Part shown: piece after piece, positions 25,656 through 34,479 of the stretch | Layout: each line of letters starts with the position of its first letter | Numbering within the stretch: position 1 is the first letter of the stretch | From: Agarivorans litoreus | Lineage (GTDB): Bacteria; Pseudomonadota; Gammaproteobacteria; Enterobacterales; Celerinatantimonadaceae | DNA: 64,000 bases | Direction: 5' to 3' | Assembly: GCF_019649015.1 (NCBI RefSeq) | Contig: NZ_BLPI01000001.1 | Coordinates: 949,501-1,013,500 of the forward strand | Made by a program: the position numbers and the translations under genes | Notes under the pieces: model-generated | Seen by the model: the letters and a program-made list of their open reading frames with translations, nothing else | Told to the model about the DNA's origin: nothing | Database searches by the model: none

Positions 25656-26909
25656 ATGTCCGAAAACCGCTATTCCCATACTTCCAGTAATCGCTTAGTG
25701 AGACGTTCAGTTGCTTTGGTTCTTGCTGGAGGCAAAGGCACTCGTTTAAAAGAGTTAACCAACAAGGTTGCTAAGCCCGCAGTTTCTTTTGGTGGTAAAT
25801 ATAGAATTATCGATTTCACCCTATCAAATTGTATTAATTCTGGGGTGCGAAATATTGGGGTACTCACGCAATATATGGCGCATGATTTGATCATGCATCT
25901 ACAATCGGGTTGGCAAATTCTTAACCCCGCCTTAAACGAACGAGTGTCAATTATTCCTGCGCAACAACGAACTGGCGAAAACTGGTACCGCGGCACGGCT
26001 GATGCCGTATACCAAAACCTCGATATTATTGATCATGAACACTATGACCGAGTACTGATTCTAGGTGGCGACCACATCTACAAAATGGACTATTCGCGCA
26101 TGATCAACTTCCATGCAGAAAACGATGCCGATGTTACCGTAGCTTGTATTCGAAAACCCTTATCACAAGCCTCCTCTTTTGGCGTAATGGGCTTAGATGA
26201 TCAAGGTAGAATAGTCGATTTTGAAGAAAAGCCTGCTCACCCTAAATCTGACCCAAGCAATCCTGAAAAAGCCCTCGTATCTATGGGCATATACATTTTT
26301 AATATGGATGTGTTAGACGATGAACTACGCAAAGGCTTGTTAAAACCAGGCTATTCACACGACTTCGGCCACAACGTAATTCCCAACATGCTTAAAGACC
26401 GCAAGGTTTATGGCTACGTGTTTGCCGATAAAGGCCATCCGGGGCGCACGGCTTACTGGCGCGATGTCGGTGATATTGACGAGTACTTTGCAGCAAACAT
26501 GGACTTAGTTGACCCTAACCCTGAACTAGACTTATACGACCGTGATTGGCCGATCATTACCGATCAAAAACAACGCCCCGGTGCTAAGTTTGTATTCAAT
26601 GAAGAGGATCGCAGAGGTTACGCCACCGATTCACTACTATCCGCTGGCACCATCGTATCGGGCGCTAAAGTGGATCGCTCTCTACTTTCGTTGGATGTGC
26701 GAGTCGAAGAGCACAGCGAGCTTGAGCAAGTGATTGCACTTAATGGCTGCAGCATTGGTAAGAACTGTAAGATCCGTAAGGCGATTATTGCCGAAGGCTG
26801 CGTTGTGCCAGACGGTACGATCATTGGCTATGATGATGCCGAAGACAAACGCCGCTTCACTGTATCAGCCGGCGGCGTTATTTTAGTCTCCTGTGAAATG
26901 CTAAGTTGA
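25656..26909 (+). CDS. glgC: Glucose-1-phosphate adenylyltransferase
   Basis: A 417-residue ADP-glucose pyrophosphorylase, the first committed step of glycogen synthesis. Seen are the nucleotide-binding loop LVLAGGKGTRLKELTNKVAK, YRIIDFTLSNC, the catalytic Asp in GGDHIYKMDY, the sugar-phosphate site FEEKPAHP, and the C-terminal left-handed beta-helix (SLLSAGTIVSGAKVDRSLLS). A GAGG site precedes the ATG. No glgA, glgB or glgP lies beside it here. A bidirectional terminator separates it from the convergent EAL gene. Confidence 0.95.
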   Translation: MSENRYSHTSSNRLVRRSVALVLAGGKGTRLKELTNKVAKPAVSFGGKYRIIDFTLSNCINSGVRNIGVLTQYMAHDLIMHLQSGWQILNPALNERVSIIPAQQRTGENWYRGTADAVYQNLDIIDHEHYDRVLILGGDHIYKMDYSRMINFHAENDADVTVACIRKPLSQASSFGVMGLDDQGRIVDFEEKPAHPKSDPSNPEKALVSMGIYIFNMDVLDDELRKGLLKPGYSHDFGHNVIPNMLKDRKVYGYVFADKGHPGRTAYWRDVGDIDEYFAANMDLVDPNPELDLYDRDWPIITDQKQRPGAKFVFNEEDRRGYATDSLLSAGTIVSGAKVDRSLLSLDVRVEEHSELEQVIALNGCSIGKNCKIRKAIIAEGCVVPDGTIIGYDDAEDKRRFTVSAGGVILVSCEMLS

Positions 26910-26913
26910 TTCA

Positions 26914-26938
26914 AAAGGGGCTAGCTTGCTAGCCCTTT
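26914..26938. terminator. Bidirectional terminator between glgC and the EAL gene
   Basis: GGGCTAGC-TT-GCTAGCCC with flanking AAA and TTT runs; it can serve both convergent genes. Confidence 0.75.
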
Positions 26939-28202
26939 ATTCTACCAACAAGGTATCGTCTGCCACCTTACAGTCCACTAACAACACCAAATCTTTAGTT
27001 AAGTAAGTACTAAAGGTTTTACACATTTCTTTACTGCTGGAGTCTCGATAGATTTTCGACAAAATTAACTGCTGAGGCTTTACCGAATCTAAAGCTATTA
27101 AGGCGTGGAAATAGGGTCGAAAACTCCAGTTAAACCCTACAAAGTTATCATCTTCCTCAATACCAAAGCTAGTGACTTCAAAGTTTGGTGAGACTTGGGT
27201 GCCATCGATACGGCATAAAAAATAACGTAATATTCCCATACTCGCGAGCTGCCGCTCTAAGCTTAAGGCATTGCCACCATTTTGTAATTGGTGTTTAAGC
27301 GCCAGTACCGTAGTCTTAACAGAAACATTGTGTTTTACCGTTGCTAAAGAGCGCTGACTCTTGCGTTTTAAATAACTCGCTAATAGGGTTTTAACTTTAG
27401 CTTGGCTAGACTGGGCAGATAGAAACGCCTTCTCCGCTTTATAAAACAACCAACCTTGCATATAACGCGCACCACACTCTACCCCAAAGTGAAACTCCTG
27501 CTCGGTTTCCACGCCTTCACAAATCAGTTCACAGCCCGCACGCTGTACCAGTTCAGAAATAGACAACACCACATCTGCGGGCAAGCCTCCTTTGGTGGCG
27601 TCTTTAAACAAACGCATATCTAACTTAATGATGTCTGGTTCGAGTGCGATAATTCGATCGATTTGTGAAGCCCCAGCGCCAAAGTCGTCAATCGCCACTT
27701 TTAAACCAGCTTGGTGGTACTCTTTCACCACTCGCTGCAAATTGTCGATATTGCCACTCGCTTCAGTAATTTCCATCACTACACGGCTTGGGTCTATACC
27801 AATTTTTTCAATCATCGAAATGGTTGGCGTAACAATATCTTCACTGAGCATATCCACCCAATCGGGCACGATATTTAAAGTAAGAAAGCCTTCTTGCTGT
27901 GATTGCGAAAACTGCTCTAAGGCTTGCTGCCTTACATAACGATCTACTTGGCGACGATTGCTAAGTGAATATTGATGATTAGCAAATAGCTCTCCGGCGC
28001 TGGTAGGCTCTCCTGCCGGATTATTTCGGCGCGCCAAAGCTTCGTACCCGGCAATTTCACCTGTGGGTAAGTACACTATGGGTTGGTAATGTGGGAAGTA
28101 GCTAAGCGGATTGAGTTGTGTCCGCTTAGCTGCTAATAGAGCATGATTCAAGCTCACCACTTTTGAAGGGTTTCTAGTCACAGCATTTGTTGTCCATATC
28201 AA
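26937..28202 (-). CDS. EAL-domain cyclic-di-GMP phosphodiesterase
   Basis: A 421-residue protein with an EAL domain at about residues 35-265 that looks catalytically complete: EALAR, LNIVP, MEITEASG, IDDFGAGASQID, IKLD, EGVET and MQGWLF. The remaining 150 residues (from about 300) resemble a PAS/YkuI-C-like sensor domain. No GGDEF is present and no membrane helix is seen, so it should cleave c-di-GMP in the cytoplasm. The start is uncertain: the frame opens with TTG at 28202 (GGTAG upstream) and GTG codons follow within 16 residues. Confidence 0.85.
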   Translation of the reverse strand: MIWTTNAVTRNPSKVVSLNHALLAAKRTQLNPLSYFPHYQPIVYLPTGEIAGYEALARRNNPAGEPTSAGELFANHQYSLSNRRQVDRYVRQQALEQFSQSQQEGFLTLNIVPDWVDMLSEDIVTPTISMIEKIGIDPSRVVMEITEASGNIDNLQRVVKEYHQAGLKVAIDDFGAGASQIDRIIALEPDIIKLDMRLFKDATKGGLPADVVLSISELVQRAGCELICEGVETEQEFHFGVECGARYMQGWLFYKAEKAFLSAQSSQAKVKTLLASYLKRKSQRSLATVKHNVSVKTTVLALKHQLQNGGNALSLERQLASMGILRYFLCRIDGTQVSPNFEVTSFGIEEDDNFVGFNWSFRPYFHALIALDSVKPQQLILSKIYRDSSSKEMCKTFSTYLTKDLVLLVDCKVADDTLLVE

Positions 28203-28269
28203 TACTACCAGCGCATAGCCTAAAATTAATCACTAGTTCAATGCACAAACCACGCCATAAAAACCTTAG

Positions 28270-30942
28270 CTACTCAATGGTTACAGTTTTAATCATCCGT
28301 TTTATCTCAGGAACACAAGATCCACAGTTGGTTCCTGCTTTACAATGCTTACCCACTTGCTCTGCACTTTCGCAAGCATGTTCGCTAATCACATCACTAA
28401 TGGTCTGCTCGCGAACTTGGTGACAAGAACAAACTATTTTGCCTAAATCTGGCGCAGGGCTGGTACCTGCCAGCACGCCGCGGCGAATATTGTCAGACAT
28501 AGGTTGCTGCAACAACGATTCCAACCAAGAGCTTGCATTAAGCTCCCCTTTAGCCGCCACGCTAAAGCTAGAGAAAAGCTCGCCCTCAATCACCAAAGCG
28601 CTGCGGAAGTTCTGTTTGATAGGGTCCGCAAAATCTAAGCTTTGCAGCTTGGTTTGCGACATTAAAAAGCCCTTTAGCTTGGCCGCTAATTCAGCAGGAC
28701 TGCGGCCATCAGCCAAGCGATATAAAAAGCCATCGGCCAAACCTTGTTTCACCCAATAATCTGCAGGTAAGGCTTGGCATTGCTCTTTTGTTAAAGGCTT
28801 AGCTGTAAGCAAGACTGCCTCACTGGCATATTCCCAAACTGCCAATTTAACCGGCGTATACTTTGACTCAGGCTGACCAGAAAGAGGATCCACAGAGCTA
28901 TCAACCACTTGGCTCACTAAACCATCACTTGAATATTGTTCGGTCCAATGAATAGGCATAAATACGTGCCCGGCTTTTTGCCCTTCACTGATTTGAATTC
29001 GCACTTTTAGCTGACCAACATTGCTAGATAAATTCACAATGCTGTGATCACACAAACCTTGGTTAGCTGCATCTTGTGGGTTCACTTCTAGCAAAGGCTC
29101 TGAGCTATGACTACTTAGCTGCGCAGCTAAACCTGTACGTGTCATGGTGTGCCACTGATCTCGCATCCGGCCAGTGTTCAATACAAGGGGGAAGGCTTCA
29201 CTGGTCACTTGCTGAGTCGCTTGGTTAGTCACCGCAATAAGTTGTGCCTTACCAGAAGCGGTAGAGAAACGACCATCACTAAACAAACTACGATTATCGC
29301 TACCTTGTTTACTTACCGGCCACCGCTGTGGCTCAATGGCATCAAAGGCTTGTTGGTCTTTGCCCGACAACTCACTTATGTTAAATAAACGCTCCCCACT
29401 TTCTGCTAACAGGCCAGATAACGCAGCGTGCTCACTAAATATATCGGCCGAGCTGGTATAAGAAAATGCTTCAACAAACCCCATTTTTTGCGCTACTTGG
29501 CTTATTAAATACCAATCAGGCTTAGTATCACCTTGCGCCTCAACAAAAGCGCGCTGACGAGACAACATTCGCTCCGAGTTAGTCACTGTGCCATCACGCT
29601 CTCCCCAGCCTGCTGCCGGTAACAATACATCGGCATAACGGGTTGTATCGGTTTCGGCAATACAGTCTGACACCACCACCATTGGGCATGACAACAGCGC
29701 TTCGCGTATTTTTGCAGACTCAGGCAAACTTACCGCAGGGTTCGTGCCCATAATCCAAATAGCTTTAATTTCGCCTTTGGCGACTTTATCAAACAAGTCA
29801 ACGGCTTTATGGCCAGGCTTTTGGCTTACGTTGGACGTGTTCCAAAAGCCCGCTAAGGCATCTAAATGCTCTGGTTTGTAGTCTAAATGGCCGGCTAATA
29901 AGTTAGATAAAGCACCTACTTCGCGCCCACCCATAGCATTAGGCTGACCGGTAATAGAAAATGCGCTAGCGCCAAGTTTACCTAACTTACCTGTAGCTAA
30001 GTGGCTGTTAATAATCGCATTAACCTTGTCTACGCCTTGGCTGCTTTGATTAACGCCTTGGCTAAACACGGTGACACAACGCTCGTTGTTAGCAAACAAC
30101 TGGAAGAAACGAAGTAGCGCTTCAGGCTCTAAGCCACAGGTTTTGGCTAAGGCAGCTAAATCACCAGCATCTTCTACAGCGCTTGCCACCGCAGCTTCGA
30201 AGCCCTCGGTAAACTGGGCGATATAATCACTATCTAGTTTTCCATGCTCACTTAAATACGCTAATAAACCATTGAATAAGGCTACATCGCTACCGCCATT
30301 TAGTGGCAGGTGTAAATCTGCAATATCGCAGCTATCGGTTCTACGTGGGTCAATCACCACAACTTTTAAGTTTGGATTGGCTTGCTTAGCGCGCTTTAAA
30401 CGTTGGTAAACAATGGGGTGACACCAGGCCAGGTTTGACCCAACCAAGGTCACCAGCTGAGCATGCTCTAAATCTTCATAGCTCCCCGGGACAATATCCT
30501 CACCAAAGGCGCGTTTATGGCCAGCAACCGCAGACGACATACATAAGCGAGAATTCGAATCGATGTTTGAGCAACCAATAAAGCCTTTAATCAGCTTGTT
30601 AGCAACGTAGTAGTCTTCAGTTAATAGCTGTCCCGAAACATAAAATGCTACCGATTCGGGGCCATGTTCAGCAATGGTTTGGCTGAAGCGAGAGGCTACA
30701 TAACTTAATGCTTTATCTAAAGATTCTTGATGGCCTTTAATATATGCATGCTCTAAACGGCCTTGTTTAATCACCGTTTCACCCAGCGCTGAGCCTTTAG
30801 AACATAACAAGCCTCGGTTGGCCGGATGGCTCGCATCACCGCGTACTTCCACCGCCCCATTACTTGCTACTTTTGCTTCAACACCACAGCCCGTTCCACA
30901 ATATGGGCAGGTGGTCTTAATCCATTGTTGTTGAGACACCAC
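28270..30942 (-). CDS. nasA: Assimilatory nitrate reductase catalytic subunit with C-terminal BFD-like domain
   Basis: An 890-residue molybdopterin enzyme reducing nitrate to nitrite in the cytoplasm. The N-terminal [4Fe-4S] ligands are in CPYCGTGCGVE and GLLCSKGSALGE; molybdopterin-domain motifs include SNIDSNSRLCMSSAV, IWIMGTNPAVSLPES, RMRDQWHTMTRTG. The last 60 residues add a bacterioferritin-associated ferredoxin-like [2Fe-2S] domain (CSCHQV and HCKAGTNCGSC), as in Klebsiella-type NasA. There is no Tat signal. It opens with GTG, with GAGGAG upstream. No nirBD, nitrate transporter or nasST is adjacent in this window, which is unusual. Confidence 0.93.
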   Translation of the reverse strand: MVSQQQWIKTTCPYCGTGCGVEAKVASNGAVEVRGDASHPANRGLLCSKGSALGETVIKQGRLEHAYIKGHQESLDKALSYVASRFSQTIAEHGPESVAFYVSGQLLTEDYYVANKLIKGFIGCSNIDSNSRLCMSSAVAGHKRAFGEDIVPGSYEDLEHAQLVTLVGSNLAWCHPIVYQRLKRAKQANPNLKVVVIDPRRTDSCDIADLHLPLNGGSDVALFNGLLAYLSEHGKLDSDYIAQFTEGFEAAVASAVEDAGDLAALAKTCGLEPEALLRFFQLFANNERCVTVFSQGVNQSSQGVDKVNAIINSHLATGKLGKLGASAFSITGQPNAMGGREVGALSNLLAGHLDYKPEHLDALAGFWNTSNVSQKPGHKAVDLFDKVAKGEIKAIWIMGTNPAVSLPESAKIREALLSCPMVVVSDCIAETDTTRYADVLLPAAGWGERDGTVTNSERMLSRQRAFVEAQGDTKPDWYLISQVAQKMGFVEAFSYTSSADIFSEHAALSGLLAESGERLFNISELSGKDQQAFDAIEPQRWPVSKQGSDNRSLFSDGRFSTASGKAQLIAVTNQATQQVTSEAFPLVLNTGRMRDQWHTMTRTGLAAQLSSHSSEPLLEVNPQDAANQGLCDHSIVNLSSNVGQLKVRIQISEGQKAGHVFMPIHWTEQYSSDGLVSQVVDSSVDPLSGQPESKYTPVKLAVWEYASEAVLLTAKPLTKEQCQALPADYWVKQGLADGFLYRLADGRSPAELAAKLKGFLMSQTKLQSLDFADPIKQNFRSALVIEGELFSSFSVAAKGELNASSWLESLLQQPMSDNIRRGVLAGTSPAPDLGKIVCSCHQVREQTISDVISEHACESAEQVGKHCKAGTNCGSCVPEIKRMIKTVTIE

Positions 30943-31274
30943 GTAAACTCCTCACCTTATTCTTTGCTGGGCTTTTACTGCCCGCTTTAATGCTTAGATA
31001 CAAAGCAAAAGGCGAACCAATAAAATCCCGCAAAAACCTATTACTTAAGGAGTATAAAAAATCGCTAAATTGGCAGAAAAAGCCGAATTTTGAGTGCTGA
31101 AACAAAATAGCGCACAAGCATGGTGCAACACGTCCCGAAATTGGGCTTTATTGAAATAACAGCAAACATCTCTTTCTAGCTGTTTAAAGCTCATTTCTTA
31201 TACGAACAGATATAAAGCGCTGAACGGGAGAGTGATTAAACCAACCAGCTTATTTACAACAATGGCTAGCAAGA
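30943..31274 (-). promoter_or_regulatory. Upstream/leader region of nasA
   Basis: About 330 bases without a gene. On the minus strand a small hairpin, GGGC-AGTAAAA-GCCC (30968-30982), lies about 30 bases before the GTG, near the ribosome site. I found no convincing sigma-54 promoter and could not show an ANTAR-type leader. Confidence 0.3.
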
Positions 31275-31308
31275 TATAAAACACAAAACCAGAGCCTTAG
31301 CTCTGGTT
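31275..31308 (-). terminator. Rho-independent terminator after the rnhA-like operon
   Basis: On the minus strand AACCAGAGC-TAAG-GCTCTGGTT forms a perfect nine-pair stem followed by TTGTGTTTT. It lies seven bases past the stop of the 120-residue gene. Confidence 0.88.
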
Positions 31309-31314
31309 GTATGC

Positions 31315-31677
31315 TTAGTTTACAGCTGGAGAAAAGTAAGATTTTATCCAACCGTAAAGTACTTGTTGGTTAAACTCGGCAAAAGCGATTTGAGTAAAAT
31401 CGCCCGCGGGGTCTTGCTCTTTAAAAGCAAATTTATACAGCACTTGCTCAGGATTTTGATCATGCAAAATCACAATAATCCGCTTGCTGGTTTTTAAGCA
31501 ATCTATGGTCATCACATCGGCCGGCACGCCATTTTTACGCATGTTACGACTAATGCCTATCACCGGATCGATGTGCGCAAAATCTTGCTGAATGCTTAAA
31601 TGAGCCGCGTTTGCCATATCCGACAAGCTCACTAAACGTTGTTCGCTAAGATGAGTATCTTCAGGCTTATTTTCCAT
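31315..31677 (-). CDS. Conserved-looking hypothetical protein in the RNase H operon
   Basis: A 120-residue soluble protein I cannot assign. The middle part (GISRNMRKNGVPADVMTIDCLKTS) is basic and the part after it (RIIVILHDQNPEQVLYKF) reads as beta strands. There is no signal peptide or membrane helix. It starts three bases after the stop of the RNase H gene, so the two are cotranscribed, and a strong terminator follows. Confidence 0.75.
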   Translation of the reverse strand: MENKPEDTHLSEQRLVSLSDMANAAHLSIQQDFAHIDPVIGISRNMRKNGVPADVMTIDCLKTSKRIIVILHDQNPEQVLYKFAFKEQDPAGDFTQIAFAEFNQQVLYGWIKSYFSPAVN

Positions 31678-31680
31678 TGG

Positions 31681-32451
31681 CTAGCCCGCTCGCAAGGCAA
31701 GAATTGCCGGAATATTTAAAGCCTTGCTGTAAGCAACAAAAGGCTGCTTTTTCTCGGCAATGGCCACCATCGACATACGATCTGCCAGCTCGTTGCCCTC
31801 TACTCCCACATGGCCGTTTACATGCAATATTTGCAGTTTGTCTTTAAGCTGTTGGTAGCGTTCAAACATTTCCTGAATTAACTGCAGATTCTTAATCTCA
31901 CCACTGGCTTTCTTCCAGCCTTTTTTCTTCCAGCCTGCAGCCCATTGAGTAATGCATTGAATGGAGTACTTAGAGTCACACAAAATCGCCACTCGTAAGC
32001 CTTTTGCCAGCTCTTGCTGGGCCATAATCATTGCTTGATTAAGGGCGTTTAGTTCTGCGGTATTGTTAGTGCCCATGGGGTTATATAGGCCATACCAAAG
32101 CTCGGCCAACTCTTCGTTGCGATACAAGGCTAAGCCCGAGCCGGCCTCTCCTGGATTTGGCTCGCAGCCACCGTCGGTATAAATTTTCACTTCTGCGGCT
32201 AATTTATTGATTTCCGCAGCGGTATAAGTTTTCACCGTTTGCCCCGACGCTCGTTTACGCGCTGGCGCTGCACCGGAAGCTTTTACACTAGCACTGGCCT
32301 TACCGCCAAAAGCAGCTTCAGCCTCAGCTAAAGTGGGGAAAGACTTGTAACGCGCGCCAGCAAACTTATCAATGCTGCGTTTACAAGTGAGCCAATCGTT
32401 AAAAATGCCGGTGTCTCGCCCTTGCCATACCACGTAGTACTTTTTAGCCAT
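31681..32451 (-). CDS. Ribonuclease HI with N-terminal viroplasmin (hybrid-binding) domain
   Basis: A 256-residue enzyme that cuts RNA in RNA-DNA hybrids. Residues 1-50 are a caulimovirus viroplasmin/HBD domain (KKYYVVWQGRDTGIFNDW, GARYKSFPTLAEAEAAF). A basic linker follows. The RNase H domain starts near residue 88: IYTDGGCEPNPGEAGSG, NNTAELNALNQAM, LCDSKYSIQC and NGHVGVEGNELADRMS supply the Asp-Glu-Asp-Asp catalytic set. This layout is like eukaryotic RNase H1 and Bacillus halodurans RNase H, and differs from the short E. coli RnhA. Confidence 0.9.
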   Translation of the reverse strand: MAKKYYVVWQGRDTGIFNDWLTCKRSIDKFAGARYKSFPTLAEAEAAFGGKASASVKASGAAPARKRASGQTVKTYTAAEINKLAAEVKIYTDGGCEPNPGEAGSGLALYRNEELAELWYGLYNPMGTNNTAELNALNQAMIMAQQELAKGLRVAILCDSKYSIQCITQWAAGWKKKGWKKASGEIKNLQLIQEMFERYQQLKDKLQILHVNGHVGVEGNELADRMSMVAIAEKKQPFVAYSKALNIPAILALRAG

Positions 32452-32738
32452 GTTTTGCTCTTTTACTTAGTTTGCGGGCTAATATAACCAAGCAAGCCGC
32501 TGAACACGAAGAAAAACTTAGCATTTATCAAACTGCAGTAACACAGCTCCACCAGGTTTACTGCCGATGCTTACAGGCTTATCTAAAAGGCTCCCCTATT
32601 TTTTTACTTGTTACACAATACAAATTAAATAACGAGGAAGAGAAACACTAAAACAGCTTAGCGATAAACACAAACCAACCGAGCGCATTAACAAATGGTA
32701 TTAGACCAGCATTACGCTCGGCGAGGGTGTTATAGCAG

Positions 32739-32978
32739 TTAGGCGTGTTTTAAGCGTAAATAAAGGGAGTCTTTAAGCTCTGCCCTATCATGTTTTAGCT
32801 GGTGCATTGCCTCGTCATCTATCGGGCCGCCGCGCAGCTCCAATACACGAATTTCTTTATCTAAGGCATTGTAGCGTTTGGTGTCTGCGGCAAACTTCTC
32901 ATCGCTGCCAGTTAAGGCAGTAATTTTATCTAGTAGCTCTGGAAACTCTTTTGCCAAAGAATGATCTTCACCTAACAT
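32739..32978 (-). CDS. DUF465 (YdcH-like) small protein
   Basis: A 79-residue, highly charged helical protein. HSLAKEFPELLDKITAL, YNALDKEIRVLE and LKHDRAELKDSLYLRL match the DUF465 pattern, two antiparallel helices that probably form a coiled coil. Function is unknown. It is a monocistronic gene with an AAGGAG site; the 287 bases downstream, before the RNase H gene, show no gene. Confidence 0.88.
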   Translation of the reverse strand: MLGEDHSLAKEFPELLDKITALTGSDEKFAADTKRYNALDKEIRVLELRGGPIDDEAMHQLKHDRAELKDSLYLRLKHA

Positions 32979-33092
32979 AAAAACTCCTTCCCATTTAAAC
33001 CCGATATGTTGTTTCAGCCTTAGCCAAATTTGACTAGTTCTTAAAACTTAGCAAATCCCTTGTAAAACACCGTGTTAATTTGTCAGTTAAAC

Positions 33093-33119
33093 TAAATTTT
33101 TCTCATGATGAAAAATTTA
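33093..33119. promoter_or_regulatory. Candidate operator of the ars operon
   Basis: A perfect ten-base inverted repeat, TAAATTTTTC / GAAAAATTTA, with a seven-base centre. It lies 63 bases before the start of the ArsC-ArsR fusion gene, a likely autoregulatory position for the encoded ArsR domain. Confidence 0.5.
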
Positions 33120-33146
33120 CTTGCTCAAACATAATATATGAAATAC

Positions 33147-33156
33147 CGTATATACG
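33147..33156. promoter_or_regulatory. Second palindrome in the ars leader
   Basis: CGTATATACG, a perfect ten-base palindrome 25 bases before the fusion gene ATG. Confidence 0.35.
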
Positions 33157-33181
33157 CTTTTACATATATCTGGTTGCTGTA

Positions 33182-33964
33182 ATGTTGTCTGTGTTATTTT
33201 TATGTACCGCTAATGCTGCTCGCTCTCAGTTAGCCGAAGCCTTGGTTAACCAACGTTACCCAGAGCACTTTGTGGCTTATAGTGCGGGCACTCAGCCTAA
33301 AGGTATCGACCCTCGCACCATTAAACACTTACAGGCTCAAGGTCTATCTAGCAGCGGCCTACGCAGCAAAACCATTGCGGAGCTTGAGCAAAATATTCAA
33401 CAGCAAACTCAGCGCCCTGCTTTATTTAATTTCATCATTACTTTGTGTGACAGCGCTAAACAAGAATGCGCCTTACTGCCAAAAGGCGCAGCGATTTTGC
33501 ATTGGAATTTGCCCGATCCCGCTGGCGAACAAGGCATGGCCTTATTCGAGCAAGTATTTAGCGAATTAGAACTACGTTTAGCCGAATTTGTGCGCTTTAA
33601 TCACAACCCACAAGCCGCACTGCAAATCGAAGCCATCGATGTATTTAAGCAGTTTAGCGACAATACTCGCTTACAAATTTTGATGCTGATAGAAGATGAA
33701 CAACGCTTGAGCGTTAATCAGCTTTGTACTGCTCTAGAAGTAAGCCAACCAAAGGTATCGCGCCACCTAGCCTTACTGCGCGAATGTCAGTTATTGTCTA
33801 CCACGCGCCAAGGCCAGCAGGTGTTTTATCACCTAAATCCCTTGTTACCAGAATGGGTGGCGCAAACGCTATCAACTACACGAGTAGCCAACCCCAGTTA
33901 TATAAACCAGCCGCTAGCACGCATTAGGCAGCAGGCTAATCCCCAATTAGTTAATCAAGATTAA
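33182..33964 (+). CDS. Arsenate reductase (LMW-phosphatase type) fused to an ArsR-family repressor
   Basis: A 260-residue fusion. Residues 1-140 are a thioredoxin-coupled arsenate reductase. The CX5R loop FLCTANAARS holds Cys8; Cys89 and Cys96 (IITLCDSAKQEC) complete the redox triad, and HWNLPDPA supplies the Asp. Residues about 160-235 are an ArsR winged helix (VFKQFSDNTRLQILML, VSQPKVSRHLALLRE). Where E. coli ArsR has LCVCDLC, this protein has LSVNQLC, so only the third arsenic ligand remains. The ATG at 33182 matches the reductase N-terminus; the longer frame upstream runs through the operator region. It is the first gene of an ars operon. Confidence 0.88.
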   Translation: MLSVLFLCTANAARSQLAEALVNQRYPEHFVAYSAGTQPKGIDPRTIKHLQAQGLSSSGLRSKTIAELEQNIQQQTQRPALFNFIITLCDSAKQECALLPKGAAILHWNLPDPAGEQGMALFEQVFSELELRLAEFVRFNHNPQAALQIEAIDVFKQFSDNTRLQILMLIEDEQRLSVNQLCTALEVSQPKVSRHLALLRECQLLSTTRQGQQVFYHLNPLLPEWVAQTLSTTRVANPSYINQPLARIRQQANPQLVNQD

Positions 33965-33973
33965 GGTACTTTT

Positions 33974-34468
33974 ATGTCTTCACATCCTATTTTTACCGTT
34001 GATGTTAGCGACACAGCGCAACTACTGTTAACTCCTTGCCCAGGCACTAAAGGGGTAGATCTTTCTACCTCACTACAACAGCTTTGCTACAAAAATAGCC
34101 CGGCACTCATCACCTTAATGACCGAGCAAGAGCTGGCCGACAATAACTTAAGTGATTTACCGAAAACGTCTGTCACTCACGATATGCAGTGGTTCCACCT
34201 GCCTTTAGCAGACGACACTGTGCCAGACGAAGCTTGGGAAGAGCAATTTCAAAGCGTGCTTCCGCGTTTTTTACAGCTACTAAACAATGGCATGAACTTA
34301 ACCATTCATTGTAAAGGTGGCAGTGGCCGCACTGGCTTGCTAGCTGCTCGCATTATGCTAGCGCTAGGTTTCGAGCTAGACGATGCCATCGCAAAAATTA
34401 AGGCAGTGCGCCCCAACGCATTCAGCGTGCCTGCTCAACAAACTTACATTCAACAATTTGCCAAATAA
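33974..34468 (+). CDS. CX5R protein phosphatase-like protein in the ars operon
   Basis: A 164-residue dual-specificity/tyrosine phosphatase-fold protein. The P-loop [18 protein letters not shown] has the catalytic Cys and Arg, and a general-acid Asp may be in [13 protein letters not shown]. It is nine bases after the ArsC-ArsR gene and eleven before the GAPDH gene, with AAGG before its ATG, so it is part of the operon. Its substrate is unknown; a role in processing phosphorylated or arsenylated metabolites, or a second arsenate reductase, is speculation. Confidence 0.8.
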   Translation: MSSHPIFTVDVSDTAQLLLTPCPGTKGVDLSTSLQQLCYKNSPALITLMTEQELADNNLSDLPKTSVTHDMQWFHLPLADDTVPDEAWEEQFQSVLPRFLQLLNNGMNLTIHCKGGSGRTGLLAARIMLALGFELDDAIAKIKAVRPNAFSVPAQQTYIQQFAK

Positions 34469-34479
34469 GAGACTTAGCA

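Noticed and set aside
30917-31117. A 66-residue frame on the minus strand before nasA
   Set aside because: It overlaps the nasA start and leader, is low in complexity and has no ribosome site.
30943-31274. A sigma-54 promoter upstream of nasA
   Set aside because: GG and GC pairs were found, but the spacing is eight rather than ten bases.
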